Shown: positions 22,004-33,399 of the stretch, in pieces
Layout: every line of letters begins with the position of its first letter
Numbering within the stretch: the stretch's first letter is position 1
NCBI GenBank assembly: GCA_020746875.1
Contig: JAGTJL010000017.1
Span: 310,001-374,000 of the forward strand
Direction: 5' to 3'
Length of the DNA stretch: 64,000 bases
DNA from: Rhexocercosporidium sp. MPI-PUGE-AT-0058
Lineage: Eukaryota > Ascomycota > Leotiomycetes > Helotiales
Made by a program: the position numbers and the translations under genes
The notes under the pieces: generated by a model
Told to the model about the DNA's origin: nothing
Seen by the model: the letters and a program-made list of their open reading frames with translations, nothing else
Databases searched by the model: none

Positions 22004-22469
22004 GGCGAGGAGTGCACGGCTGGGGAAGATCTGCATTGTGTCGATTGAAGGGAGAATGGTAGAGATGTGATGCGGTTCTGGATCGTTGTGGCTGGGCTTG
22101 GATGTCGGAGCTGTGTCGCATCCAAGATCTTGGAGGCTTGGTGAATTCTTGAATATGGGAATTGCCCTTTTTGCTTGGCCTTGGAACGTCTTGTGCAAAC
22201 GAAACTTTTCTGGGGGATTGAAAGCGAAGGCTGAAGAATTTGACAGAATTTTATAATCAGGTTTATTCTGGACAATTTTCAACATGAACTGTTAGCACAG
22301 TTGGCTTTGTTCTACATCTCCGACAATCTAATTTGTTAATACATGGAAGTATCTGCGCCAGTATCGTACCATCTGTTCCGTCCTGTTCAGAACTAAAACT
22401 TTCCCGCTCATTTCCAAAGCCCAAAATGCCCCCAAACTCCATCTCCACGCAACCTGCAGTATTCAAATA
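22004..22469. other. Convergent 3' spacer
   Basis: Between two convergent genes; only 3' untranslated sequence is expected. No repeat or coding signal recognised. Confidence 0.5.
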
Positions 22470-23945
22470 TCATAACTTTTTCTCCACCACGCATTTGGAC
22501 TCGAACCATCTAGCAAACCGCACTGTCGGCGTGTCCACAGCCCGCCAAAATATATCCGAGACACAGATAACAATCGGAACATAGACGACCAGTCCTGCCA
22601 ACCACGAGAGCTGTCTACCCCAAAACGTTGCTTTGCTGAAAAAACTGTCGAAAATTGGGTTGAATCGAGGCTCTAAGATCGTTAGGCATAGATTATGCAT
22701 TAGATAAAGAGCGTATGAGATGGTTCCTAGATATTGAGCAATCTGAGTTGTGAAGATCCTCTGCATGAATCTCAGCTGAGTGCATGCTGCAATAATCTGA
22801 AAGGCTCCAAAGCAGAACCAGACTTGCTGTCCCTGGTATGGCGCGGGTGTATGGGCAGCCAAAAACCTCAATCCCCAGACTGCTTCAATGTGATTGTTGG
22901 TCCAGCTTGCGATGAAAAGCCCTGATAGAACGTTCGCCAACCAAAATATTTGAATCAGTGTTTGTCTGGCCGTGGATCTGCATTCCACATTTTGAGGTTT
23001 CTCATCGAATGAGAGAAGCATCGGACTTGACGATGGTGTGCCCAGCGAGCGATCCTGAAGAAGAGTGACTTCAGCAATAAACGTTCCACCTAGAAACTCC
23101 ACAGTATAAAGCTGGCCGCTGTAGAAACAAAATACGATTATGCCAGCCAGCAAGAAAAGACGAATATTTGCTCGACACCTCGAAAGTCCGAGAAGGGCGG
23201 CAAAGAGGAGCAGAGATTGAGAAAATTCGACAGGTATTGTCCACAGAGCGGGATTGTATTGTGGATGAGGGTATGCCAAATCATCCACTGCCCATGATGC
23301 TCCTAACAACCTCATACATGTGTCCCAAACGTGGTGTATTTGTGATGTAAATTGGGGTTGCCTTTCGGCGTAACGGTCGGTCGAGAATCCGAAGAATACG
23401 GCTAATGCCATGATGTATAATGTGACAAACGAAGGGAGGAAAAGTCGTAGAGCTCGTCGAAAGACTGATGAAGAGAGTGTGTTTGCGAGTGCCGAATATT
23501 GTTGAGAGTGGATCTGCTTGAGAGGTTTATAGGAGAGGACATATCCGGATATGATGAGGAAGATGTGTACCATCGGCCGGGCAGAGAATATTACTCGAAC
23601 AAATGGCAATTGTAATGGCGATGAAGCGGCTCCATCTTCAAACGCCCCATATGGCTCAGTATACCACCCTAAGTTCTCCTCCGTGTAATGTCCCAAGAAC
23701 ACAATGAATGATGATACCCCGCGCAATCCATCTAGATATGAAGTCGGATGTAATCGCTGTGGTTTCGTAAGGCCCGGACGTATCCTTCGTTGGAGGAAGC
23801 TTGGGAGGAGGCCGAATGCCATTCGTTGAAGCAGGCGTTTTCCGGAGAAGAGGAAGACGGCGTAATCGGGATGATGTGCTGTGTCTGCTTCGATGATGTC
23901 CCAAATCTCTCGCGGCTGATCCTTGATCATCTTCTCCCCGTCCAT
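22470..23945 (-). CDS. Acyltransferase family 3 multi-pass membrane protein, 491 aa
   Basis: Intronless. The ATG at 23945 (MDGEKMIKD) is chosen; the longer reading begins with TTG. The motif SYLDGLRGVSSFIVFLGH (Asp72, Arg75 and His86) is the catalytic signature of the acyltransferase-3 (OafA/PlsC-like membrane O-acyltransferase) family. Many hydrophobic segments follow, including MVHIFLIISGYVLSY, LFLPSFVTLYIMALAVFFG and GRQLSWLAGLVVYVPIVI, as expected for about 10 membrane spans. Length fits fungal members. The family transfers acyl groups to sugars or small molecules. The acceptor cannot be told from sequence. It reads as intact. Confidence 0.9.
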   Translation of the reverse strand: MDGEKMIKDQPREIWDIIEADTAHHPDYAVFLFSGKRLLQRMAFGLLPSFLQRRIRPGLTKPQRLHPTSYLDGLRGVSSFIVFLGHYTEENLGWYTEPYGAFEDGAASSPLQLPFVRVIFSARPMVHIFLIISGYVLSYKPLKQIHSQQYSALANTLSSSVFRRALRLFLPSFVTLYIMALAVFFGFSTDRYAERQPQFTSQIHHVWDTCMRLLGASWAVDDLAYPHPQYNPALWTIPVEFSQSLLLFAALLGLSRCRANIRLFLLAGIIVFCFYSGQLYTVEFLGGTFIAEVTLLQDRSLGTPSSSPMLLSFDEKPQNVECRSTARQTLIQIFWLANVLSGLFIASWTNNHIEAVWGLRFLAAHTPAPYQGQQVWFCFGAFQIIAACTQLRFMQRIFTTQIAQYLGTISYALYLMHNLCLTILEPRFNPIFDSFFSKATFWGRQLSWLAGLVVYVPIVICVSDIFWRAVDTPTVRFARWFESKCVVEKKL

Positions 23946-25584
23946 CGACAGATTCAACGCGCTGCCAAAGGGTCAATAGGGGGAGGTGTGTTTGGGAGCT
24001 CCTGGATGAACCACCACAACTGAACTGTAAAGATGGCAAGAGGCAATGCCGTTGAAAGGAAATAATAAGTGCCAATTGAATAAGGGATGCTTCAGACTGA
24101 ATGGAAAGATGAAAGAGAAGGGACAGAAGGTTTGAAGGAGGAAGCAAACCCCATATTTTGGAGACAGGTCTGCCCGGCTCCTGACATGGACTCCACAAGA
24201 TGGGCAGCGGTCAAGCTTTTCAATGCCTGTTCGATGGCATGCCGCGCCGATCATCAGCTCAACCGGCGGTTGTGTCAAAGCAACTCTGCAACATAGCATG
24301 TGCTAGGAGATTACTACTGTAGCCAGCCAGGGCGTGGTCGAAGCAGCTTCATGCCGCTAGGTTCAGACTTTCAGGATTGGTCCAATGTCGTTGGGCGTGG
24401 TTAAAGCATGACACAATCGAATCGTAATCTTCGGAAGAAAGCCATCGGACGACTTGCTGTACTGTGGAGAACAGAGTTCATTCTCCGAACGGGACAAGTT
24501 CTCACTTGTGGATGCCACCGTTGAGCCGAATGGCTGGATTTGGGAATGTGGTGACCGCCTCCGTCACTAGTAAGGGGGGAGGCTGATAATTCTGACAAGT
24601 CTCGCCCGCGGATGTAGACAAAAGGAGGGGAGGCGTTCAGGGCGGAGCTTGACCTTTCATTTCGACCTGAAGTTTTGCACTAATCTATACGAGCTATCCA
24701 TGGCTCGGAGCGCTCGGAAACCTTGTGCTTCTCCTGAATTGGAACTGGGGGAGGCGCCTTGGGGATGTTAGGGGACCAGTTCTGTTGAACGACAGCGCAA
24801 GTGATTTCGATGGGCGATTGCCATGTTCATAAAGTCTCACAAAAGAAAAGAAAAGCGTCCAATGACTGACGCGTTTCTTGGAATGCTGCCAGGTCACACG
24901 TAGGTACCGATGTGACGAAATGTGAAAAGAAAAGAAAAGAAAGTTAAGGCTAAAAGGGGAAAAGCCAAATTCGAGACAGCCCAGCGGGAAGTATTTATTG
25001 ATGTGTCAGCATCATCACCACATCTTTCCACGAAATGTATTTTGGGACTTTTTCACCAGCCTAGTTAAAATCCTTCTCGTTCCTGGGAAGAAAGCTTATT
25101 GCCTTCTCTTACTGGCTGAAAACCGATTATTCTTGCTTCAGAAAGCTCTTTGAAGTCGACTGATCTGGACAACTGGTACTGCAACATGTAGTGATCGGGT
25201 TTTTCTACCTTCGTCCGATGTCACCGATTCCACGCCATCTCCATTAGGAACCAGAGCATTGGGACTGTCCGAGCGGACACAAAGTAAGACTCTCACGTTC
25301 GGAAGTCGTGCAATGTTACAAGTACACACACGGCGTAGGGAAGATTGAGCTAGTCGGATGAATCTGCCTTGAGCAACTCAAGGAAATTAATTCGCGATGA
25401 ATAAGAATCCATACAGTGGTTCATTACAAGGTCTGGATCTCGCCGTTTTCCTTTCTCTGTACTGGGTAAGTTTGCGGCTTCCAAGCACTTTACAATGCAA
25501 GTCTTCGGAAATGCCCTACATAAAGTGGCGCTTTAATAAGACCATCGAAATTTCAGCCTCCGCCACATGGTCACACAGGGACAG
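23946..25584. other. Intergenic region without a recognised gene
   Basis: 1.6 kb of mixed composition. It holds a purine-rich AGAAAAGAAAAGAAAG stretch near 24926-24942. ORFs here show no conserved features. It includes the promoter of the minus-strand acyltransferase gene. Confidence 0.4.
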
Positions 25585-26451
25585 CTATATCGATTTTATC
25601 GCTTCTTCACCTCGATTCATACACCCAAACCCAAGCAAACCCTCCACCACCTCATCAATATTCATTCCCGCACCATAGCAGTTCAAAATATGCTGATCAG
25701 GCCGCACCCAAACCGCAGCGCCATGCTCCAACTGCATTCCCCTCACCCACTCATTAGCTCAGGCCCCAGTTAAAGGATCGAAGTCCTGGCCCAAGATAGT
25801 AGTATTCGTCTTCAAAGTCCTGGCACTGGATTTGGCTGGGCGAAGTCAAGGCTCAGAATCGAGAGCAGACCAGTAGGCAGACAATGTAGTCGAGAAGATC
25901 AGGGTAAAGGAGTCGAAAGCGAGGAGGTCAAGCGTGGAGTATTGCTTTTCAGCAAGCGCGGTAGCAGACAGTTCACTCACGCATGAGTTTGAAATGGCTG
26001 GGAGGGAAGTGAGTTGTGATGAGGGTGGTTTGGACAACCAGGCGTGAGACAGGCCAGCTCCAGTTCGGTATGATGCTGTGTTTCGAGATGCACTGGCTGC
26101 GATCTCTGTGTCACCATAGACATACCCGATATGCAAACTGAGGTTGTCGAAATGTTCTCTCTGGTTCGCTGCTCCTTTCATCACCTCGGAACGTGTTGCC
26201 AACCCTGTTTGCGGTGGGAGAGATTCTGGTTTGCTGTTACTAGATTGCTGTCTGTCGTCCCGAGCGTCTTCAAGAGTCCCAATATTTTGCTGTCCATACT
26301 TGACGCTTTGTTGGGGAATGACGAGGACTACATGCCGGCGCTCGTTTTGATACGCCTCGTGGAGAGAGATTCCACCGTGGCCTTGATGATTGCCTTTGTA
26401 GTACCTCTCAACAACCTTCCTGGTAAGTACCCAGGATCTCCAGCTCAACAT
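25585..26451 (-). pseudogene. FAD-dependent monooxygenase, C-terminal remnant
   Basis: Minus-strand reading matches the C-terminal half of phenol/polyketide-hydroxylase-type flavin monooxygenases. YQNERR comes first (the segment joining the FAD domain), then SVKYGQQNIGTL, and REHFDNLSLHIGYVYGD. GAGLSHAWLS, QYSTLDLLAFDSFTLI and WVRPDQHI follow; the last is the end of the thioredoxin-like C-terminal domain. The FAD-binding GxGxxG and the DG motif are absent, so the N-terminal half is missing. There is a frame break near 25840 and an in-frame TGA replacing a Trp near 25760. It is non-functional. Confidence 0.65.
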
Positions 26452-26691
26452 TTCAAACGGAAGGGTTTTCCACTATCATGACTTCCCCGATCTACAGCGG
26501 TGCTTGACACATCGAACATGGAAAGAAGGATTTGCCTCACTTCGAAGACTCTCGCACGGAAGCTTCTGTTCAGATAGGAAGAGTCTCAAAGACGGCCAAC
26601 TATCCTGGGCCAGATGGACCGGGACAGGTGCAGAAAGGATCGCTGACCTAGCACCCCACCATGAGAACGTTGAGCATCGACTACCCAAGAG

Positions 26692-27445
26692 TCACGACCA
26701 CAATTCCCTTCGTAGCATATCCATCCATGTGTATTCGTTTGGATACTCATCAAGGATTTTGGCCACCCAAGCATGCCAGTCGTCATCCCACCTGCCGTAC
26801 GTGAACATCGCCAAAGTATATTCCCAATACCTGGGGTACCAGCCAGCCGTCTCCCAGTCAATTATAACTAGGCCGCCATCGTTTCGCATCATAATGTTTT
26901 TTTCGCACCATGGCCTCGTTCAACTGGGTCTCTGTCTCGAATGGGCCATTGATCACCGTTGTAGTTGCGTCATCTGCCGTCCAGAATATAGAGTCTTCGA
27001 GTGGGCGATTCCCAAGACTCCCGAAATACCCTGGACAAGGAAGATTACGAAGTTGGTTGAACACGTCTCGCAACCTATCTGCTATAGCGGTCTTTGCAGT
27101 TGTGGAGAGGGTGGTCCAACAAGAAGCAAGGCTCCGCTCTTCCACGTTCTCCATCACGATATAGCTGACTCTCGTATTTTTGTCGGCATAGATAGCGTAA
27201 ACTTAGGGTACTGGTATACTTGGGAATTGCCCGACGAAGAACATGTTCTTCCCTTCGATGAGAGTCACATTAAGACCATACTTGACGAGAAAGTGATGGC
27301 CAACTCGGACAATACGTTGACCAATCGACTCTTGTACAACGTCCGGTGACGTGATTATGGCCTCGGTGGTTGGAAGAGCCGTGGGAAGGCGGTCAGAGGT
27401 TGCAAAGAAAGGTAGAGGGTAAAAACTAGTCATGGTAAAATCAAA
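26692..27445 (-). pseudogene. APH-family phosphotransferase pseudogene with internal deletion
   Basis: Starts at ATG 27445 (MTSFYPLPFFATSDRLP). The reading gives FLVKYGLNVTLIEG, FPSIPVP (then an in-frame TAA at 27203-27205), VYAIYADKNTRVSYIVMENV, a DRLRDVFNQLRNLPC helix and GYFGSLGNRPLEDSIFW. It then jumps from TQLNEAMVR to NIMMRNDGGLVIIDWETAGWYPRYWEY and ends at 26692. The N/D residues of the catalytic site and the DWE Mg-binding motif remain. The roughly 60 residues that should carry the HxD catalytic loop are missing, and the frame changes at that point. Family assignment (PF01636, fungal type) is firm; activity is lost. Confidence 0.8.
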
Positions 27446-28734
27446 CTGGTAATACAAGACTCGGCGGTGTCTGAACGCGAGAATTTAGAACCTGCCTGGT
27501 ACGAAGCACAGGCAACCAAACTCGTACCATCTGAGTCACATGCTCATGACTTGAAGTTCAGTGGCCTGGCGTGCCCCGGCAAAGCTTCGAAGTACCTCCC
27601 TTTTCCATTCTATGTACAGTACAACCGAGTACCTGTGGCCTTCGTAATAGCCGGCTCGATCAGTGGGAATGCTGGATCCTATTCTCAAATAACTGCCTAG
27701 CCCACGTTGTAAGTTACCATCATCTGCTGCAGGCGTGCGAATTGGGCAAGCAAGAAGAATCGTGGTATTTGCGAAGATGTTTCCAAGCCAAAACTACAAA
27801 TTCATGAACTAACAGAAGCAGCTTTCTAGTGAGCTCATGGTTACAATTTCCTGCCTCAAGTCACTTTTAGCTTGGACCTAGACCTAAGTAATAAACTTTT
27901 GATGGGACTGATTTGTCTTTATGGCTACAGCGTCTGTCAATGTCGCTGGTCTACTTGACGACTACCATTTTGTACTTCAAGGGCCAGACTTTCAGGCATG
28001 GATTCATGGTATAGATTTGATAAAGAAGGTGAGACCCGAGTAAGAGGCGAGGTCTAGCAGTAGTTTAGTAGTCTGAACCCGCTCATAAAGTAGTGCCTAT
28101 TTCACAAATTTATGAGATTTAGTGCACTACACAGTTTCTCCCAGTTTTGGGAACATAATTGCCTGTTAACCTCCACCATGATCGACAGGGTGAGGCTTCG
28201 GTACTTTCCCCATCTCTACTTCCCCTCATGACCCCTCGCTACTCCACCTCGCGAGGAGGCGCCTCGCGCAAAGAAAGCATTGAGATCGTCTCATACTTGT
28301 ACTAAGAAGTCACAGTCGCATCTTCATAGCGAAAAGCAGGAGCCCTTCATGTGAGTTTAAAGCTGCCGATTTGAGGGCAGCCCGCCAGCACTAATTCAAC
28401 GTAGATTCTTGCTACAACAACGGAACAACTTAGTTTAAAAAATCTCTCGTCTTATAATTAAATATTAAGAACCCGAACTGTCATTCTCCTGGTTTTTCTT
28501 TTTGAAATAGTCCGAAAAACTGCTTAAAGTCGCGTTCTGGTGGACTATTGGTCCCATGCCCCCAAATCGGCAGGGTTAAACTCATACGAAGAGCAGGAGC
28601 TTGCGTAGATAGAGTTTGTCCTCGGCCCCCGACTTGCCGCCGATGCAACATGGCCCTCATGAAATCCAGTAACTGAGGACGTCACCACTCTCAAAATCCA
28701 AGACCGCGACAAACCAATCCAAACCTAACTCAAT
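27446..28734. other. Intergenic region, possible stray exon
   Basis: No gene recognised. A 40-codon open frame at 27921-28043 (MATASVNVAGLLDDYHF...) ends in a donor-like AAGGTGAGA and could be a stray first exon, but no partner exon was found. The interval also holds a short CG-rich inverted pair (GAGGCGCCTC, 28255-28264). Confidence 0.35.
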
Positions 28735-29427
28735 ATGCCATCAGACCAAGCAACAATATTTCCACTCCTTCTCAAGGACGCCAAACTCCTCCTCGATACA
28801 CCGTATCCACCTGTAGAAACAGGCTACGCCCAGACATCAGATGGAATGTACCATGTCGCCGCTTCAACCTACATGCCCAACTGCACCAGCGAAATGATCA
28901 AGTGGTGGTTCGGCTGGATACACACCACGGACCAGTACAAACTCTGGCACCCTCTCGATCATGTGTATTCCTCATGGGAAGGACCCCGAGATAACAACTC
29001 GACTTACATAGGCGGCCACCATCTGGTGCACGAGTATATCGGTGGCCATCTCGCGAAGCTGAAGATCTCTTTCTTGGATCCAGGATTGTATTTTGGCGAT
29101 GATTGGGAGAAGGAGTTTGAGAGGGCGGGGTATGAGCTTGCCATTTGTGGAAGGACGGGAAATTGGAATGATGGGACGGGAGAGGTGCTTCATACGGGGC
29201 ATTTGATCCATTTGATCAAGAAGGAGAAGATCGGTGTTAGGATGAGGAGCCGTTTCTGGCTGGGGGATATTGAGGGCGTGACAGATCCGGAGGTGAGGAA
29301 GCGGGCGGTGCCGCGTTTCTTGCCTGAAGGATTGTGTAGGCATGCGACCGAGGAGATGGCGATTTTGGCTACTGTGCTGCCTGGTTTGTATGAGAAGTAT
29401 GGGAAGAAAGGGCAGGAGAAGCTGTAA
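28735..29427 (+). CDS. DAPG hydrolase (PhlG) family protein, 230 aa
   Basis: Intronless, ATG at 28735. It contains EMIKWWFGWIHTTDQYKLWHP, DHVYSSWEGPRDNNSTYIGG and HHLVHEYIGG, then LHTGHLIHLIKKE and RSRFWLGDIEGV. This is the layout of the 2,4-diacetylphloroglucinol hydrolase (PhlG) family, zinc enzymes that cleave C-C bonds in acylated phenols. Conserved His/Glu-rich stretches that could bind Zn are HP-DH, HH-HEY and H-H. Length fits the short fungal members. The real substrate is unknown; detoxification or metabolism of phenolics is an inference. No signal peptide is seen, so it is probably cytosolic. It is convergent with the GFA gene (125 bp apart). Confidence 0.8.
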   Translation: MPSDQATIFPLLLKDAKLLLDTPYPPVETGYAQTSDGMYHVAASTYMPNCTSEMIKWWFGWIHTTDQYKLWHPLDHVYSSWEGPRDNNSTYIGGHHLVHEYIGGHLAKLKISFLDPGLYFGDDWEKEFERAGYELAICGRTGNWNDGTGEVLHTGHLIHLIKKEKIGVRMRSRFWLGDIEGVTDPEVRKRAVPRFLPEGLCRHATEEMAILATVLPGLYEKYGKKGQEKL

Positions 29428-29552
29428 AGAGAATGGAAAATGGTAGCACAAGAAAACAAATAAACGGAAATAGGCCTAGGAAATCCCTCAATTTCAAGCT
29501 CAAGCAGATATGACAATATTGCAGCAAGTAACAAGCCAACCTATTCTCGCCA

Positions 29553-30044
29553 TCAAGCAAATCCTTCAAATTGCTTCAGTCCTTTCACGGGACCCAGCCA
29601 GCACGCTCTAAACTTGGTCCAATACTCTTCAGCTGGAGCGATGACATCAATTCCCATCGTCTTTTCCCCATCTCTCTCTTCTGCATCAATCGTACCCGCC
29701 TGAACCACATAGTAATCCTCATACTTCTCGCTTCCTCCGTGTTTGTAGAGCGCAGTGGAGCAATTACTGCAGAATGTAAGGGTGATTGCGAGACCAGTTT
29801 CGTGAGGCTGCACGTAGTCCTTCAAGTGTGCTGAGCCAGAGGTGATCTTTAGAGAGGATTTGGGGACGAAGATATTGGCTGTGAAGGCTGATCCGGAGAT
29901 CTTTTGGCAGGAGAGGCAGTGGCAGACTACCTACAGTTGGTGAGAGATGCCAGTTCTTGGGGCCATGATTTGACTTACCTTCATTGCTGGTTCAGCGGTG
30001 AACTCATAGCTGACAGCCTTACACCAACAGCTTCCCTTTGGCAT
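29553..30044 (-). CDS. GFA (CENP-V/Mss4-like) zinc-binding protein, 147 aa
   Basis: Two exons (29979-30044 and 29553-29930) separated by a 48-bp GTAAGT...TGTAG intron, phase 0. The protein begins MPKGSCWCKAVSYEF. Zinc ligands stand at Cys6, Cys8, Cys25, Cys27, Cys30, Cys76 and Cys79 (SCWC, CHCLSC, FCSNC), the pattern of the GFA/DUF636 family. The family takes its name from bacterial glutathione-dependent formaldehyde-activating enzyme. Fungal members are often of unknown function, so no reaction is assigned. The 147-aa length is normal for the family. Confidence 0.85.
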
Positions 30045-31912
30045 TGTATATTATATGGTTGAAAAGTATGTATTTTGTACTTGTTTCGAGTAGTTTCGCT
30101 CAGGTCGAAGGTCTTGGGGAAATAAACCATTCGGGGAACTGGTTGAAATATAGCGAAACACACTTCAAGCAGCTAGAAATTAGAATGCCACATGTATTGA
30201 GGCGTATGCAGAAGCACGGATCAGAAGCTCTAGAATCAGCCATGTCTGTTAGTATTGGAAGCTGAAAATCATGAGACAGAGTGGCTGAATCGGCTGACTT
30301 GATTGGACGGCAGGAGCCGGGAGCTGCTTATATACAGACTTTTGCCGAATGCTTCTCGCCCGGTAGGAACATTTGACTTAGGTACCATCCGAGTTATCTG
30401 AATTCAGTCAGTTAGTAAAATTTCTGAAGAATAGGTGGCGATTTATTATCACCTGATGCGAGCTGGTACCCATTGTCTGGTTTGTTGCATGTCGGGACGC
30501 CACTTAGAATTTCCTGCAGAAGCTTTACGCACCTTTAAAATAAGCGAGCAAATAGTACCTATCAACATCCCTGGAATCCCAGTAGCATGGTTTAGGGTCG
30601 CCCTTGAGACGTGCAACAAAAAGTGAGCTGGTGAGAGGTCGCGCCCAATCAGTTGGTATCATCTATAACAGGATAGCTTACAGTCAACAGCTAGTAAAAC
30701 TTTGAAGATATGCCAATGAGTAATTATGTTGCATAAATTTATTTCTTCGCCTCTCGACGTAGTACTTCGCACTGGAATTTGTATAAATTATCGTCGGCGC
30801 CTTGTGAATAGCTTCGCTTCGCTTAATTCCTCAACGAACAAAAGCCTCGGACAAACAACAAGCTCGGCTACTAGGCAAAAGACGCGAAAAGCAATTCACC
30901 GGTCTAGAAAAATATAACAAAAAAGTAGTAACTGCTTCAGGATACCCCTTACATCCCATCTAGAATTGAATCATAACGACCTTTTTAAGATGCTGCTTCC
31001 CCTCTCGGGTGGAACTCGCCTCCGCCCTGCGACTGCCGCCGTGCTATGGTATTTTCTTTCACCCGTTGACCAGATTCCAATTCCTCACACGAGAAACTAG
31101 TTTGCCAGGGTTCACCACGCAGCTGGTATCAAGCCAAGTGAGCATCTCATTGCTGCAATCCCCAATTCACTTGGCCTTTGCAGCGAGAAAGACTGATCGA
31201 AGAACCCCGATCTGCCACCTCAACTCGTTACTGGTTGACGGATTGAACGTCGGATATCCACACATTTCTGCGTTTCATGTTACAAGAAAGTGAGTATTTG
31301 GCTACTTAAAGCACTTAGGAGGATGTGGAGTAACGGCCTGGTAAGCGAGGATGTCACCTTTCCCGAGATTAAATCTCCTTATCTCATCGTGCAATGGGGC
31401 ACGCAGGTTTGATCTGACTCAAGCTATGAGCTGATCCTCTTTCAGATAAAGCTTATCCTCTACTAAACTGTCCTCAGGAATATCGAATCGAAGCTAATGT
31501 TTTGCTAGTGTTTGCTTTGCTAGAAGTTCTTTGTTTACACATCGCGTCAGAGGAAAAATAAGTCCTTGACAGGCTGACCACTTCAAGATGGGACGCTTGA
31601 AGCATGCGCTGGGACTTTACATTGATCTATTCTATCTAATTGATGATTCGTTGGCAGAATTTGCCTCGTTGTCACAGAATTGCCATGTACAAATTACCCA
31701 ATTAGCTGCAGTTCGATTCAGACAAGCGAGGGCCCACCACTCCCGCGTCAAAGCACCAAGAATTGACTTCTCTACCCAATCTCGCCCAAGTATCACTTAC
31801 AATACTTGATGGTCTCACCAGGGCTTTCCAAACCACCAGCGCATGCTAGACGCCTTGCCGAAAGCTCCATGCACTCAGCGCCGCAACCTTCGAGCCTCCC
31901 ATCCGGACGAAT
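30045..31912. other. Intergenic region without a recognised gene
   Basis: 1.9 kb; no conserved protein features in any ORF. It contains the promoter of the minus-strand GFA gene at its left side. No tRNA or repeat was found. Confidence 0.4.
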
Positions 31913-33399
31913 CTACAGTTTACTCCGCACAATCTTCTTAGCCCATGGATGATCATCTCCCCGGTACACATATGCATCGATTTCTGCCGTGTTCAGGAGA
32001 CCTGGATGTGCTTGGTCGAGGCTGGTGATACCGACAAGTTGCATCGCAATTTCAAGCTCCTCACGAAGAACTATATTTTGGTCAGCAGCAACGAATGATG
32101 GGAGGTAGCTTCCTTACTGCTGAAAGCTTTCCTTGCACCTTCTTCGCCATACTGCAACGAATATAGGAATGGACGGCCGATCAGCACACCACTGGCGCCC
32201 AAACAAATCGCTTTTAAGATATCGCTACCTCTTCGAACCCCTCCGTCAATAAACACTTCCATTTTCTCCAACATTTCGGGACAGGTGGCTTGAAGCTCCA
32301 TAAGCACCAGAATAGAAGGCACGGCTGTATCTAATGCTCGACCTCCATGATTCGAAAGATAGATCCCAGCACATCCATATTCGTACGCTTTGCGAGCATC
32401 AGCTGCACATTGGATACCCTTGAGGAAGACTGGAGCTCCACTACGCTCTTTGATCCAGGCAATATACTCCCAATCGATATTAGCGTCCATCGGATTTGAC
32501 GCAGGTGGCGGGGCAAGTTCGGCTTGTGGAGGAGCGGTACCATTTCCTGAGGATTTTTGAGACTGTCTGGCAGGGGATTCTCGTTTGCTGATCACAGGAA
32601 GATCGACAGTGAACAAGATAGCTTGGGGTTTGTGTTTGCCAACTTCCTTGAGTAGCCGCTCAGTCTCAACACGATCATTGTAGAAGTAGAGCTGAAAGTA
32701 GAATGGATGACCTGCAGGCATGGCTTCCATGATTTCGTCAAAAGAGTATGAGCCCAGGGTCTGAACTATTGGGGCAACTCCGTACGCCACAGCTGCTCTG
32801 GTGGTTGCGAGCTCTCCATCTGGATGTGATAGCTTGAGTGAAGATGTTGGTGCTATGAAGAATGGGAGATTATACTTCTGTCCCATTATTCGAGTGCTGG
32901 TATCAACTGTAGCAACAGCTCTCAAAATCCTAGGACGGAACATGATTCGCTTGTACCAATCCACATTGGCCTTGTTAGTTACCCCATCCTCAGTCGCTCC
33001 GAAAATATACCCCCATGCTCTGGAAGGTAGATTTGCCTCTGCAATGGCTTCGAACTGAGTGATGTTGACAATCGAGTTGATGTCTGGTCTCGGTGGTTTG
33101 TCTTGCTCCAGCGTCTGGGTAGAGAGTGGTTTTGGGGTCGGTTTTGGAACTGTTCCCTCCTCGACTTCTCCTATTCGCTTGGCGGGTCCGAGAAAATTGG
33201 AAACCACCCTTGGGCCGTGTATATTGTTATACTCTTCACTTCCATCCAGTCCATAGTGTTCCTGTATTATCTCTGCTCCGCCAGGATGCTTGGAAGCAAA
33301 TCCAGAGATATCCCAAACGACACCATTGAGCACTATCCAAGCGTTGTCGTCTGTTTTATGCTTGTCGACCTCGGCAGCCGAGATCTTGGTTGCCGTCAT
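31913..33399 (-). CDS. Cytochrome b2-type FMN-dependent 2-hydroxyacid (L-lactate) dehydrogenase, 479 aa
   Basis: Two exons (32118-33399 and 31913-32070) with a 47-bp GTAAGG...ATATAG intron. Residues 1-75 form a cytochrome b5 domain whose heme ligands are His38 (KHPGG) and His61 (NIHGP). The FMN barrel follows: YIFGATED (Tyr131 aligns with the substrate Tyr of yeast cytochrome b2), FQLYFYNDR, TVDLPV, FLKG and YLSNHGGRALD with catalytic His351 and Arg354, then IDGGVRRGSDILKA. It oxidises a 2-hydroxy acid such as lactate and passes electrons to cytochrome c in the known family. It starts directly at the heme domain with no mitochondrial presequence, so a cytosolic form is likely (inference). Confidence 0.9.

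Noticed and set aside
23656..24198. 180-codon minus-strand frame overlapping the acyltransferase start
   Set aside because: It overlaps the acyltransferase coding region in another frame and shows no conserved features.
26504..27349. 281-codon plus-strand frame
   Set aside because: It lies opposite the APH pseudogene, whose minus-strand reading has clear family motifs; the plus frame has none.
27921..28043. 40-codon frame MATASVNVAGLLDDYHF ending in a donor-like site
   Set aside because: No downstream exon could be matched in phase, so it stays only as a note in the spacer entry.
30726..30917. 63-codon plus-strand frame resembling a transposase fragment
   Set aside because: Arg/Ser-rich text with no recognisable motif on either strand.
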